Below are positions 35,689-46,188 of a stretch of DNA of 64,000 bases, piece after piece. The notes under the pieces were generated by a model that was given only the letters and a program-made list of their open reading frames with translations, was not told the origin of the DNA and made no database searches. Every line of letters starts with the position of its first letter. The stretch's first letter is position 1. Location of the stretch: contig JADJDM010000006.1 in assembly GCA_016702705.1 (NCBI GenBank), positions 62,001 through 126,000 of the forward strand, written 5' to 3'. Source of the DNA: Bacteroidota bacterium (GTDB taxonomy: Bacteria > Bacteroidota > Bacteroidia > B-17B0 > Aurantibacillaceae). The position numbers were made by a program, and so were the translations under genes.

Positions 35689-38600
35689 TTAAGGTGTCTT
35701 ATGTAAATCCTTATCTATATTTTGGAAATTGATTTCATACATAGCTCCTTGCCCCTCTTTCATTTTAATTGTTCCATTTAACTGATCAACTAAAATATTA
35801 ATTAATTCTAAACCAAAAGAAACATTTTCGCCATCCTTTTTCCTCTGAAAACCTTTACCGTTATCGCCAATTAACATGGAGTAATTTTTAGCATCCACTT
35901 GTTTAAGATGAATTGTAATAACTCTATCCTTAATTCTAGAATCAAACGCATACTTAAATGAATTAGAAACAATTTCATTAATCAATAAGCCAATTGGAAT
36001 GGTTGTATCCAAACCAATAGTTTCTACCTCAACTTTTAAATCAATATCAATATCCAAATCTGATTTATACATATAAGCCAAATATTCAACGATTTTCTGA
36101 ACATAAGGCTCAATACTATTCGCTGTTAAGTCGTTGGTAGAATAAAGCTTTTCATGCAAAATAGCCATAGTATAAACTCTATTTTGACATTCTTTAAAAA
36201 CAGCTAATGTTTCTTCATCAGTAATGTAGGACGATTGTAGGTTGATAATACTATTTATAACTTGAAGGTTATTTTTTACACGATGATGAACCTCTTTGTA
36301 AAGTGTTTCGATTTCAAATTTTTGTTTCGATATTTCTTTGGTTCTTAATTCAACTAAGCTCTCCAGTTTTTGATTTAAAATTTGAATACGATGTGTTCTA
36401 AATTTCATTATAAAATACAATCCAATACCGCAAGTAATCAGAACCAATATACTAAACCACCATGTTTTCCAAAATGCGTTTTTAATAGTGAATGTAAAAT
36501 AGGCATAAGATGCTTTGGATTCATTATCCGTAAATGCCTTAACGATGAACCTGTAATTACCTGGAGGCAAATTGGTTCGTGTAACAGTTTTAGTATTATT
36601 ATTTAACCAATCCTCATCAAAACCTTCGAGTAAAGTTTTGTATTTTACCTTTTCGGGATGAAAAAGATTAATACCAGTGAAAACAAATGAGATGTTGTTT
36701 TTATCATGAGGTAAAAACAAGTCCTTAGGCAAATTAAACCAAGCTGTTAGTTTATCACTATACTCCGACCAATCCGTATTTTCTTCGGGAAACAATCTAA
36801 CATCTGTAATGTGAAGTGCAGTTCTATGCTCTTCGTCTTTATCGTTTTCTGGCAAATATTTTATAATCCCTTTAATTGTTCCAAAGAATATATTTCCAGA
36901 AGAGTCTATTGAAACACTTCTCGAATTACATTCCAAACCTTTAAACCCTTCGGAAATACCATAGTTCTTAATATTTTGAATATCCCCACTTTTATTTAAG
37001 GTGATCTTATCAATTCCCTTATTAGTTCCAACGTAAATTCTTCCTTTTTTATCTGCAATTAATAAATAAATAGTGTTTGACGTTAAATCATTATTTACGT
37101 TAAAAGAATTAAACTCTTCTCCATTATATCTAATTAAACATCTATCCGTTCCAAACCAAACATTTCCATAAATATCTTCGGTTATACTTCCAATGTATTT
37201 ATTGCAAAGCTTTCCGCCCAATTCGAAATTAATAATCTTATCATTGTTAAGTTTATTAATTCCATTTCCTGTACCAATCCAAATGTTTCCTCTTTTATCT
37301 TCTAACAAACTATGGATATAGTTCATGTTTAATCCATCTTTTTCGCTGTAAAGTTTAAATGTTTTTCCATCGTACTTTAATAATCCTTCTCCATAAACAC
37401 TTAACCACATATTACCTTTCTATCGAACATTATGGTACGTATGTATTTAGTTGTAGTTGGTAAATCAAAGGAATAAACTTTATCATTTTCAATATAATTT
37501 AAACCTGCTTTTGAGCCAATCCAAATTCTTCCTTTCGCATCTTCTGCCAAAGCCCATATATTGGTTGATAATAAACCTTGCCCTTCTCCATACTTTTTTA
37601 GCAAACTATTTTGAAGTTTGTAAACACCATTTCCATTTGTTGCACACCAAACTGCCCCGCTTTTAGAACATTGAATTGAAAACACATTCGACTCTTGAAA
37701 GCCTTCTATATTATCGAAATAAGCAAAAGGGCAAGGGAAATATTTTACAAGTCCATTTCCGTTAGAGCCAAACCAAATATTTCCGGTATGGTCTTCACAC
37801 ATTGAAATAATGCTATTACTTGGAAAACCATTTGATTTATTAATGTAAGTTAGGTTTTTGTAATCATATTTTACAACTCCAAATTCAAAAGTACCAATCC
37901 ACAAATTATTATTTTTATCGAAAAGTAAGTTCTGAATTTCTAATTGTGAAACTTGATCGTTCTTTTCATAAGGAAACAAAATATAATCATCTCCTTTTTG
38001 TTTTGATAAAATAAACAATCCTTTTGCTTTCGTTCCCAACCAAATGTTTCCGTTTTTATCTTGAGCAATGGATGTTATTTCAAAATCAATTTTAAAGGCT
38101 TGACTAATGTCAACTAAGCTATAACCATTATAGATGTAAATTTTTTTATCAGTAAGTATCCAAACATTCCCCGAATTATCGCGAAACATTTTTTTTATTG
38201 TAACGTTAGCAAAAACATCAGTATGAAAATCTGAAATTAATTTTCCTTCAACTATACTTATACCTTTTTTAAAGGCAACAAACATTTGATTATTTTTACC
38301 TTTACAAATTGAGATTGGAATGTTATCTGCTAATCCATCATCTTTATTAAGTATTCTGAATTTTTTTCCATCAAAGATAGACACGCCGCCCCAAGTAGAG
38401 CCTGCCCAAATGTTTCCTGATTGATCTTCAGCAATAGAAGTAACAATATTACCTGCTAAACCATCTTTCTCTTCAAATACTTTAAACTGATTACCATCGT
38501 ATTGATTTAAGCCCCCACCTGCGGTACCTAACCATAAAAATCCACGTGAGTCTTCGAAAATACAATTAACTTGAGATTGAGAAAGTCCTTTCTCAACAGA

Positions 38601-38693
38601 TATTTCAGAGAAATTAAATGTTTGTGCATGAAGTTTAGCTGCAAAAATAGCTGCAAAAAACAAAAAATAAAATATGTTTTTTCTTAGAAGCAA
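35689..38693 (-). pseudogene. Propeller-type sensor histidine kinase (HisKA_2), one frameshift
   Basis: A two-component sensor of about 1000 residues. It has a signal peptide (NIFYFLFFAAIFAAKLHAQ), then many regulator-propeller repeats of the form D-GNIWxG-GxxxFD-G (for example EDQSGNIWAGSTWGGVSIFDG, split here as EDQSGNIWAG and GVSIFDG), a Y_Y_Y domain (LEGFDEDW, LPPGNYRF), one transmembrane helix (WWFSILVLITCGIGLYFI) and a kinase with the H-box EVHHRVKNNLQVI and N-box LLINEIVSNSFKYAF. HHRVKNN marks the HisKA_2 group. The frame breaks at 37417-37419: one base missing in a T run (minus-strand A) splits DRKGNMW. The propeller is periplasmic; the ligand is unknown. Confidence 0.88.
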
Positions 38694-38793
38694 AGTGTAA
38701 ATACAATGTTTTGTTGAAGATACAAATATTACTAATTATAGCCAAAAATATGTCGAATGCGTATTTACTATTTCATCAAGACGGACAAATAAA

Positions 38794-38821
38794 AAAGCCC
38801 CCCGAGTATTCGGGGGGCTTT
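38794..38821 (-). terminator. Strong rho-independent terminator
   Basis: A 12-bp perfect stem, AAAGCCCCCCGA (38794-38805) with TCGGGGGGCTTT (38810-38821), closes the tetraloop GTAT. A and T runs flank it. It follows the minus-strand 118-residue gene by 22 bp and lies about 100 bp upstream of the sensor kinase start. Confidence 0.88.
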
Positions 38822-38843
38822 ATATTATTTTGTTTAAGTTTTA

Positions 38844-39200
38844 TTATTCAGAAACCTTTAAAACTTCAAACGTATTTACATCGTTCATTGTTCCTAAGAA
38901 TTCACTTTCTAAAGTAACTAAACCAATTTTTTTAGTTTGTTCTTTATTTAATGGTTTTGATGGATACCATCTGTTATCATCAGCAACTGCCAAATCCACT
39001 TCCTTATTATTTAAAACTTGATTCAATTGCTTTTGAGTTAAGAAAACCATTCCGGTTTGCTCATCTTCTTCGTTTTCATCAGCAATCAGAAGAGTTCCAA
39101 CAACTTTTAATTTTGGAACCTCTGGCTTATATTTAAAGTTAATACCTTCTGCGTTATTGTACTCAACGTACTCAATACCTGTTATGTGAATTTCCTTCAT
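38844..39200 (-). CDS. Small soluble protein of unknown function
   Basis: This 118-residue cytoplasmic protein has no signal peptide or membrane segment. It is acidic in the middle (ADENEEDEQTG at about 40-50) and contains LTQKQLNQVLNNKEVDLA. I do not recognise a family. It lies between dnaK and the sensor kinase on the minus strand, bounded by terminators on both sides, so it is a single-gene unit. A TATATTTG on the minus strand (plus 39224-39231) could be its -7 element, with TTTG 23 bases further upstream. Confidence 0.65.
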   Translation of the reverse strand: MKEIHITGIEYVEYNNAEGINFKYKPEVPKLKVVGTLLIADENEEDEQTGMVFLTQKQLNQVLNNKEVDLAVADDNRWYPSKPLNKEQTKKIGLVTLESEFLGTMNDVNTFEVLKVSE

Positions 39201-39287
39201 CTTATTTTTGTGTCAATTTTTGGCAAATATAACATATTCAAATATTTATACACCCAAAATGATTCACCTTTTTTTAACAAAACACAA

Positions 39288-39313
39288 AAAAAGGGGCTAA
39301 AAAGCCCCTTTTT
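39288..39313 (-). terminator. Rho-independent terminator downstream of dnaK
   Basis: AAAAAGGGGCT (39288-39298) pairs with AGCCCCTTTTT (39303-39313) around the loop AAAA. On the minus strand it follows the dnaK stop after 19 bases and ends in T residues. Confidence 0.85.
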
Positions 39314-39332
39314 ACAATTATTTAAAGAATTC

Positions 39333-41240
39333 TTATTTCACTTCTTCAAAATCAACATCAGTTACTTCAGAATCTTTAGCTTTTTCAGCGTTTGGATTTC
39401 CTTGTTCTGCTCCACCTTGAGGATTAGCTCCTTGTTGGTTCATTGCTTCATACATTTCTTTTGAAGCAGCTTCCCAAGCTGTATTTAAAGCAGCTAAAGT
39501 AGTTTCAATTTTAGCAATATCTCTTGCCTCATGAGCAGCTTTTAAATCAGTTAATGCAGCTTCGATTGGTGCTTTTTTCTCAGCAGGAATCTTATCTCCA
39601 AATTCTTTCATTTGCTTCTCAGTTTGGAAAATCATTGTGTCAGCTTCGTTGATTTTCTCTACTTCTGCTTTTGCTTTTTGATCAGCATCTGCATTTGCTT
39701 CTGCCTCACGCTTCATTTTCTCAATTTCTTCCTTAGATAATCCGCTGCTTGCCTCGATACGGATGTTTTGTGATTTACCTGTTGCTTTATCTTTTGCAGA
39801 TACGCTTAGTATACCATTTGCATCAATATCAAAAGTAACTTCTACTTGAGGAACACCACGTGGTGCTGGCATAATACCATCTAAGTTAAACTGACCAATT
39901 GTTCTGTTATCCTTAGCCATTGGACGCTCACCTTGCAATACATGTAATTGTACACTTGGTTGGTTATCGCTTGCAGTTGAGAAAGTCTCAGCTTTTTTAG
40001 TTGGAATAGTTGTATTAGACTCAATTAACTTAGTAAACACTCCACCGTAAGTTTCGATACCTAAAGAAAGAGGAGTTACATCTAATAATAATACATCTTT
40101 TACTTCTCCTGTTAATACACCACCTTGAATAGATGCTCCGATTGCTACAACCTCATCAGGATTAACTCCTTTTGAAGGCGCTTTTCCGAAGAATTTCTCA
40201 ACAGCAGCTTGTATTGCAGGAATACGAGTTGAACCACCTACTAAAATGATTTCATCTATGTCACTTGTGCTGTATCCTGAATTTTTCAATGCAGTTTTAC
40301 AAGGTTCAATTGTTCTTTGAACTAATGAATCAACTAATTGCTCAAACTTAGCTTTTGTTAAGGTTTTCACTAAATGCTTAGGAATTCCGTTAACTGGCAT
40401 AATGTAAGGCAAGTTAATTTCTGAAGAAGCAGTACTTGATAATTCAATTTTAGCTTTTTCAGCAGCTTCTTTTAAACGTTGTAAAGCCATTGGATCTTGA
40501 CGTAAATCAATTCCTTCGTCTTTTTTAAATTCATCAGCTAACCAGTCAATGATTGTGTTATCAAAGTCATCACCACCTAAGTGAGTATCACCGTCAGTTG
40601 CTTTTACTTCAAACACACCTTCACCTAATTCTAGAACAGAAACGTCATGTGTACCACCACCGCAGTCGAACACAACAATTTTCATGTCTTTACCTTTTTT
40701 ATCTAATCCATAAGCTAAAGCTGCTGCTGTAGGCTCGTTAATGATACGACGAACTTTTAAACCTGCAATTTCACCTGCTTCTTTAGTTGCTTGACGTTGT
40801 GCATCGTTAAAGTATGCAGGAACAGTAATAACTGCTTCTGTAACTTCCATTCCTAAATAATCTTCAGCTGTTTTCTTCATTTTTTGAAGAATGATAGCAG
40901 AGATCTCTTGAGGAGTATATTTTCTATCGTCGATTTCAACACGTGGTGTGTTGTTATCACCTTTAACCACTTTGTAAGGAACACGAGTCATTTCTTTTTT
41001 ACTTTCGTCGAAAGAAGTACCCATGAAACGTTTGATAGAATAGATGGTTTTTGTAGGATTTGTAATTGCCTGACGTTTTGCAGGATCTCCAACCTTACGC
41101 TCACCACCTTCAACAAATGCCACAACTGAAGGAGTTGTTCTTTTACCTTCGTTGTTAGCGATAACCACTGGCTCGCTACCTTCCATCACAGAAACGCAAG
41201 AGTTGGTTGTTCCTAAATCTATTCCGATTATTTTGCTCAT
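39333..41240 (-). CDS. dnaK: Molecular chaperone DnaK (Hsp70)
   Basis: The 635-residue Hsp70 chaperone, intact. The ATPase domain begins KIIGIDLGTTNSCVSVMEG and has the phosphate-2 loop VFDCGGGTHDVSVLEL (with Cys before GGG, as in some Bacteroidota) and VGGSTRIPAIQ. The substrate domain follows from about 385, with the linker DVLLLDVTPLSLGIET. The C-terminus ends VTDVDFEEVK, the co-chaperone-binding type tail. dnaJ and grpE are not adjacent, so it is a solitary gene with its own terminator. Confidence 0.98.
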   Translation of the reverse strand: MSKIIGIDLGTTNSCVSVMEGSEPVVIANNEGKRTTPSVVAFVEGGERKVGDPAKRQAITNPTKTIYSIKRFMGTSFDESKKEMTRVPYKVVKGDNNTPRVEIDDRKYTPQEISAIILQKMKKTAEDYLGMEVTEAVITVPAYFNDAQRQATKEAGEIAGLKVRRIINEPTAAALAYGLDKKGKDMKIVVFDCGGGTHDVSVLELGEGVFEVKATDGDTHLGGDDFDNTIIDWLADEFKKDEGIDLRQDPMALQRLKEAAEKAKIELSSTASSEINLPYIMPVNGIPKHLVKTLTKAKFEQLVDSLVQRTIEPCKTALKNSGYSTSDIDEIILVGGSTRIPAIQAAVEKFFGKAPSKGVNPDEVVAIGASIQGGVLTGEVKDVLLLDVTPLSLGIETYGGVFTKLIESNTTIPTKKAETFSTASDNQPSVQLHVLQGERPMAKDNRTIGQFNLDGIMPAPRGVPQVEVTFDIDANGILSVSAKDKATGKSQNIRIEASSGLSKEEIEKMKREAEANADADQKAKAEVEKINEADTMIFQTEKQMKEFGDKIPAEKKAPIEAALTDLKAAHEARDIAKIETTLAALNTAWEAASKEMYEAMNQQGANPQGGAEQGNPNAEKAKDSEVTDVDFEEVK

Positions 41241-41380
41241 ACTATATATTGTTTTTATTTGTTACTTAATTGTACGGACACCCGTTTTCAATGATTATGC
41301 CAATAGCAAAATAGCCAAAATATTGGCAGAAATTAGGAAAAACAGGCAAAACGAGTGGGAAATTATGACAGGCTGACAGA

Positions 41381-42514
41381 TTAACAGCCTGTATTTTGAG
41401 TGCAATTTGGACCTCTAAATAACATACGGCAATATGGGTAATTAGAATCTCTTAAAAAATCAAGGAATGCTTTATTAATAATATTGGTTTGAGTTACAGA
41501 AGTTCCGCAATCAAACATTTTCTTGTTTACTAAGTACTTTGTTCGCGAAGAGAATACTCCTACAGCACCATTTTTCATATTCGTATAAATTGGCTTTTCC
41601 TGTCCAAACGAGCCACTAGTGTTGTTTATATCCTTGTAAAGTTGTAGTTCTACTCCACCAAAATAAAAATGAAAAGTTATGCTATCAGCAACTCTTTCCA
41701 AAATATTAGTATTACTAGGAATCGACGCATTTAGCGCATTATAGAAGCTTACACCTGGAAAGGTAAAATCCATGTTTTCTCCTCCAGTTGGAACGTCTGC
41801 ATCAAACTCACCTAAACTATAATCAAAGTATTTTTTTGAAGTACTCGCGTCCAAATTAATCTCTGTATAGTGGAATCTTAATTTTACAGAGGAAGTTGCA
41901 CAATACCTTGGGGTTGCAAATTTAACTCTTGTTTCAATAGGACCGAAAGCATTTTGATAAGGGCTAATATTAACTATTGAGTTTGGGTCGTTAAAAAAAC
42001 AAGCTGAACCCAAAGTACCGCATGCTTGAGTTGGTGTAGAAGTAATGTCTTTAACTAAATTAATGTTTTCTGACTCAAATAGTGTTTGGGTTTTTACATT
42101 CGTAACCTTTAATACATATTCAAAAAATTTGTTTGATGAATCTGATTTAAATTTTTGTGTTGATTTATATATTAACTGATTAACATTAAAAACACCTTCT
42201 TCTAAAGGTTTTTCATACGTTTCAGTAAAATTATATTTTTGCTTTAAAACTCCATTCCAATACTTCTCTACAACAACTGTTGCTTCACCTGGCTTAAAAT
42301 AAACAGAATCTTGAATTTGAGCAATTTGATTTGCATCACCTGCACCCAAAAAAACACGGTTAACTCTTATATAGTTAACAGAATCTGTAGGATCTAACAT
42401 TCCATAAACAGCAATACTCTCTTTATAAGGAGCCATTGCGTCCAAATCGTTCTTACAAGAGTTTATACTCAGCAAAACAACAGGAAGACTCAAAAAGAAT
42501 AACCACTTTTTCAT
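41381..42514 (-). CDS. DUF4249 lipoprotein
   Basis: This 377-residue outer-membrane-associated lipoprotein has a lipobox (VVLLSINSC, Cys at about 20) and the DUF4249 N-terminal pattern ESIAVYGMLDPTDSVNYIRVNRVFLG. The family occurs in Bacteroidota, often beside TonB-dependent receptors or carboxypeptidase-like plug proteins, and its role is not defined. No such receptor is adjacent here. The C-terminus has several cysteines (CRMLFRGPNCTQNTGC), possibly disulfide-bonded. It is divergent from panB with a 106-bp gap. Confidence 0.85.
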   Translation of the reverse strand: MKKWLFFLSLPVVLLSINSCKNDLDAMAPYKESIAVYGMLDPTDSVNYIRVNRVFLGAGDANQIAQIQDSVYFKPGEATVVVEKYWNGVLKQKYNFTETYEKPLEEGVFNVNQLIYKSTQKFKSDSSNKFFEYVLKVTNVKTQTLFESENINLVKDITSTPTQACGTLGSACFFNDPNSIVNISPYQNAFGPIETRVKFATPRYCATSSVKLRFHYTEINLDASTSKKYFDYSLGEFDADVPTGGENMDFTFPGVSFYNALNASIPSNTNILERVADSITFHFYFGGVELQLYKDINNTSGSFGQEKPIYTNMKNGAVGVFSSRTKYLVNKKMFDCGTSVTQTNIINKAFLDFLRDSNYPYCRMLFRGPNCTQNTGC

Positions 42515-42620
42515 GCCAACAAAAGTAAAGAATTAAAGCAGATATCAAATATTATTTACCTTTGTTTTTATAAGTGGACGAAATCACTTCATAATTGGTA
42601 AATAAACGAAAACAAAATAT

Positions 42621-43439
42621 ATGTCTGTTGCAAAAAAAGAATTTAAAAAAGTAACTACCCATGTGTTACAAGAAATGAAACGTACGGGTGAGAAAATTTC
42701 GATGCTAACGGCATACGATTACACTATGGCCAAAATAGTAGACAACGGCGGCATAGATGTAATACTTGTTGGAGACAGTGCTAGTAACGTAATGCATGGG
42801 CATGAAACAACTTTACCAATTACCTTAAGTCAAATGATTGATCACGCTGCAGCCGTTGTTAGAGCTGTTGACAGAGCTTTGGTTGTAGTGGATCTACCTT
42901 TTGGAACTTACCAAGGAAATAGTAAAGAAGCTTTGAATTCTGCCATAAGAATAATGAAGGAATCTGGTGCGCATGCGGTAAAACTTGAAGGCGGAAAAGA
43001 AGTAAAAGAATCGATTGAGCGTATTTTAACAGCTGGAATCCCAGTAATGGGGCATTTGGGTTTAATTCCTCAATCTATCTATAAATTTGGAACTTATACT
43101 GTAAGAGCTAAAGAAGAAGATGAAGCTGCAAAACTATTGGAAGATGCCGCTACATTAGAGAAATCGGGATGTTTTGCTATTGTATTAGAAAAAATACCTG
43201 CAAATTTAGCCGAAAAGGTAGCTAAAAGTGTTACTATTCCTGTAATTGGTATTGGTGCTGGCGGTGGTGTTGACGGACAAGTACTAGTAACACATGACAT
43301 GATGGGGATGACACATGAATTTAGTCCGCGCTTTTTAAGAAGATACTTGAATTTATATACTGAAATGACGGAAGCTGTAAAACATTATGTTAGCGACATT
43401 AAGTCGAAGGATTTCCCTAACAGTAATGAGCAGTATTAA
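42621..43439 (+). CDS. panB: 3-methyl-2-oxobutanoate hydroxymethyltransferase
   Basis: This 272-residue TIM-barrel enzyme makes ketopantoate from 2-oxoisovalerate and methylene-tetrahydrofolate, the first committed step of pantothenate synthesis. MLTAYDYTMAKIVD near 28-41, VGDSASNVMHG near 54-64 with the metal-binding Asp, and GHLGLIPQS near 139-147 are family hallmarks. Length is normal. panC is about 5 kb away, not in the same operon. TACCTTTG at 42557-42564 may be its -7 element, without a clear upstream box. The stop overlaps the convergent small membrane gene. Confidence 0.96.
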   Translation: MSVAKKEFKKVTTHVLQEMKRTGEKISMLTAYDYTMAKIVDNGGIDVILVGDSASNVMHGHETTLPITLSQMIDHAAAVVRAVDRALVVVDLPFGTYQGNSKEALNSAIRIMKESGAHAVKLEGGKEVKESIERILTAGIPVMGHLGLIPQSIYKFGTYTVRAKEEDEAAKLLEDAATLEKSGCFAIVLEKIPANLAEKVAKSVTIPVIGIGAGGGVDGQVLVTHDMMGMTHEFSPRFLRRYLNLYTEMTEAVKHYVSDIKSKDFPNSNEQY

Positions 43440-43767
43440 TTAAAATTAATTTGTAAAATTTTAATTGTATTATGTAATTCTATTTCACTATTTATCCCTA
43501 TCATACTTTTCATAGTTAATAGAATTGTGATAACAGAAAGTACAATAGTAACTACGTTTAAACTTGTATTAAAATTCTTGTGCCCCTGTTTTATCCTGAT
43601 ATAAGCAGCTATAAGTAAATTAAAGAGGCAAATTGAAGCGAAAACAACTAAAATTGACATTCCCCAGCCTTCTGTAATAGCATATATTGATGCTACAAGA
43701 CTTACAAAGAAGTAAGCAAAAATAACAAAAGTGCTATTACAAAAAGAAAGGTGTTGAATATTTTCAT
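43436..43767 (-). pseudogene. Small membrane protein of unknown function, probable frameshift
   Basis: From the ATG at 43767 a hydrophobic N-terminus reads MKIFNTFLFVIALLLFLL before a stop. The other minus-strand frame overlapping it continues AYFFVSLVASIYAITEGWG, then ASICLFNLLIAAYIRI and NVVTIVLSVITILLTM, to a TAA at 43436. One base changed in the short T runs near 43720-43745 would join them into a protein of about 109 residues with three or four membrane helices. A TTG at 43777 could also open the longer frame, but it abuts the terminator at 43779-43807. No family is recognised. Confidence 0.5.
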
Positions 43768-43778
43768 TTTTAGACAAA

Positions 43779-43807
43779 AAAAGTCCCCGAAACCTCGGGA
43801 GACTTTT
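43779..43807 (-). terminator. Terminator-like hairpin between two small membrane genes
   Basis: AAAAGTC and CCCGA (from about 43779) pair with TCGGG and GACTTTT (to 43807), with one bulged A, around the loop AACC; T or A runs flank both sides. It follows the disrupted minus-strand gene at 43820-44226. Confidence 0.65.
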
Positions 43808-43819
43808 TAATTGTAAAAT

Positions 43820-44226
43820 TTATTGAATTAAATTGTCAGTTGCATCTTTAGCCTCATCCTTTGGAATTCAGTTCCAAAGTTATTTTGCATGTCTTAGAAG
43901 CAAATCCTCTCGATAACTAACCAAGCGCTTAATAAAGTAGCGATGATTCCTAAAATAATACCTGTAATTGCTAAACCTTTTTTTCCACCAGTTTTGCCTA
44001 ATTTAGACATTCCCATGAAAGATAATACTGTACCAGCAAGACACATTAATAACCAGAAAATACCTAAATTGTAACGCCTTCCACCCATGCATAGCTCCAG
44101 CTACTACCACAACCATTGCAGTAATAAGCAGAACGTAAAAAAACCTGCAGCGATAAAACTTAAAGATAATAACAGTTAAAAACACCATTCCTTTACCTTG
44201 AGGTTTGTTGCGTTTGTTTGTTCCAT
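43820..44226 (-). pseudogene. Small membrane protein (DUF4190-like layout), multiply interrupted
   Basis: Starting from an ATG at 44226 (MEQTNATKPQGKGMVF after one base repair) the minus strand spells helices in different frames: FYVLLITAMVVVVAGAM, then LGIFWLLMCLAGTVLSFMG, GMSKLGKTGGKKGLAITGII and LGIIATLLSAWLVIE, ending with a polar tail (MQNNFGTEFQKDEAKDATDN) and TAA at 43820. The GxGKKGLAITGIILGIIA part resembles DUF4190-type membrane proteins. At least three frame changes and one in-frame TAA interrupt it. The pattern of lesions is like that elsewhere in the window. Identification is tentative. Confidence 0.5.
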
Positions 44227-44386
44227 AATCTTTGTTTTTTGTTTTTAATTAAGGGTTAATTTTTATTAAATCAAATCTAACAAAATTTTTAACAAAATTT
44301 AAATCACTTAACTGGTATTTATTAACAAGCATCTATTCAAAACACGTTTTATCGAAAATAAATTTCATTCAATGTTTTGCAATTAC

Positions 44387-46117
44387 TTATGAAGATTTTG
44401 ACCACGACTTGAAGTTTATTTTTTGTATTTCTGTAGCGCTATTAACAATTTCGATGGCATATATTTCGAAATACTCACGTTTAAAATCACTACCACATTC
44501 AATTTGTTTAATTTCTGCATTAGAAATTACAGTTAAAGTTAACTTATCATTCTTTTTATTAAAATGGTTTAACCACTGATTTAAATCGTTCTTCACTTGA
44601 AAACCATTTACTGCAATAATCTCATCGTTTGGAGATAGTTTTGCTTTCCAAGCTGGTGAATACGGAGTAATTAAGCTTACCTTTTTAATTCCATTATGAT
44701 CAATTGCTTTAAAACCTAAATAACGTTCATAAAAGGTGTGAGCAGGCTTTTTAATTAACTCGATTCCTAAATAATTAAAACAATATTTTAACTGTTCTTC
44801 ATACTCCTCTAAACCATATACATATTTTGTAAAAAACACATCAAAATCTTTCCCACTTACATTATGCACTATTGATAATATATCTTGTTCGGAATAACCT
44901 TTTCCCTTTTTATAAAAATCATTGTACAAAACAAGCATAACATCTTGCAAACTCTTTTTGTTAGCTGTAGCCTCCATAATAAGTACATCTAACATAAATG
45001 CAACTAAATTACCTTCATCATAAATAGAAACCTTACGATAAGGAGCTCCAGGAACATAGCCATCTAACCATGTTTCGAAAGAGGATTCGGTAAGCGATAA
45101 ATTAAATCTTCCGAAATTATGAAAGTGTTTATTTAAGCGTTCTTCAAGTGTATCGAAATATTGCCTTTCATTAAACACACCCGAAGTATAAAGTAATTTA
45201 TCTCCGTAGTAAGTTGTAATTCCTTCATACACATATCCTGTGCGCGAATAATTTTCATGTGTATAATCGTAAGGCTGCATTTCTATTGGCCTAATTGTTT
45301 TTACATTCCATGTATGAAATAATTCGTGACAACTAACGCCTAAAACATCTAAATAAGTTGCTCCTTCATTAATTCCATATCCAGGACCAATTCCAATTAC
45401 GGTGCTCTTTACATGTTCTACACCGTGATAAAACTTAACTGGTAAAACTTGGAATAAAAAATGATATTCGTTTACATGTATTCCGCCAAAAAAGGCAACA
45501 CACTCTTTTATAAATGGTGTAAAATCTTTTGTGTATAATTCTGTATCGGGTAAACACTCTCCATTAAAATGCAAGAAATAATTTACCTTATCAATTACAA
45601 GCTCAATTGTTTTAATATCTGCAGACGCAATAAAAGGAGAATCGGCAAGTTCTTCGAAGTTCTCTGCAACTAAAATATTACCTGCTTCTTTTTTTAGAGA
45701 AGTTGCAATCTTATAATTTTCTGGAACTACTAACTCAATACTATGTTGTTCGCTTATCCTTGATGGAACGTACATGCAGCAGTTTACTGGATTACAATAC
45801 ACTTGCTTTTCATCCACATAGGTTGAGCCTGCATTTAAATCAGTTGCAAAATAACTATACGTTACTTTAACCGAAGCTGCCCCGTTTGTTTGCACTTTCC
45901 ATAAATCCTTATTGAGTTTTGTCCAAACAAGCAATTCACCTTTTTCATTAAAGGCGTCAAATTTTTTAATGTTTTTAGCGAAGTTGCCCAGCTCATATCT
46001 TCCAGGGCGCCATGATGGTAATTGTAACAGCAATTCGTTCTCTGTGACATTATCAATAACTAAATCAATGTACAAATAATGTACAGAAGGATTTTTAACG
46101 TAAAATTTGTATTGCAT
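44387..46117 (-). CDS. M61 family metallopeptidase with PDZ domain
   Basis: This 576-residue glycyl-aminopeptidase-like protein has an N-terminal beta domain (YLYIDLVIDN, SWRPGRYELGNFAKNI) and the zinc motif HELFH at 264-268 with the third ligand Glu298 in VYEGITTYYGD. A C-terminal PDZ domain is at about 465-545 (GIKKVSLITPYSPAWKAKL, then EIIAVNG). There is no signal peptide, so it appears to be cytoplasmic. All catalytic residues are intact. Its substrate is unknown. It stands alone between a 160-bp gap and DUF4270. Confidence 0.92.
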   Translation of the reverse strand: MQYKFYVKNPSVHYLYIDLVIDNVTENELLLQLPSWRPGRYELGNFAKNIKKFDAFNEKGELLVWTKLNKDLWKVQTNGAASVKVTYSYFATDLNAGSTYVDEKQVYCNPVNCCMYVPSRISEQHSIELVVPENYKIATSLKKEAGNILVAENFEELADSPFIASADIKTIELVIDKVNYFLHFNGECLPDTELYTKDFTPFIKECVAFFGGIHVNEYHFLFQVLPVKFYHGVEHVKSTVIGIGPGYGINEGATYLDVLGVSCHELFHTWNVKTIRPIEMQPYDYTHENYSRTGYVYEGITTYYGDKLLYTSGVFNERQYFDTLEERLNKHFHNFGRFNLSLTESSFETWLDGYVPGAPYRKVSIYDEGNLVAFMLDVLIMEATANKKSLQDVMLVLYNDFYKKGKGYSEQDILSIVHNVSGKDFDVFFTKYVYGLEEYEEQLKYCFNYLGIELIKKPAHTFYERYLGFKAIDHNGIKKVSLITPYSPAWKAKLSPNDEIIAVNGFQVKNDLNQWLNHFNKKNDKLTLTVISNAEIKQIECGSDFKREYFEIYAIEIVNSATEIQKINFKSWSKSS

Positions 46118-46188
46118 AAAACTTAATTATGCGAACGAATATAGCAAGAAATGAATAAACAAGTAACAATAAATACTGAGAATTTATA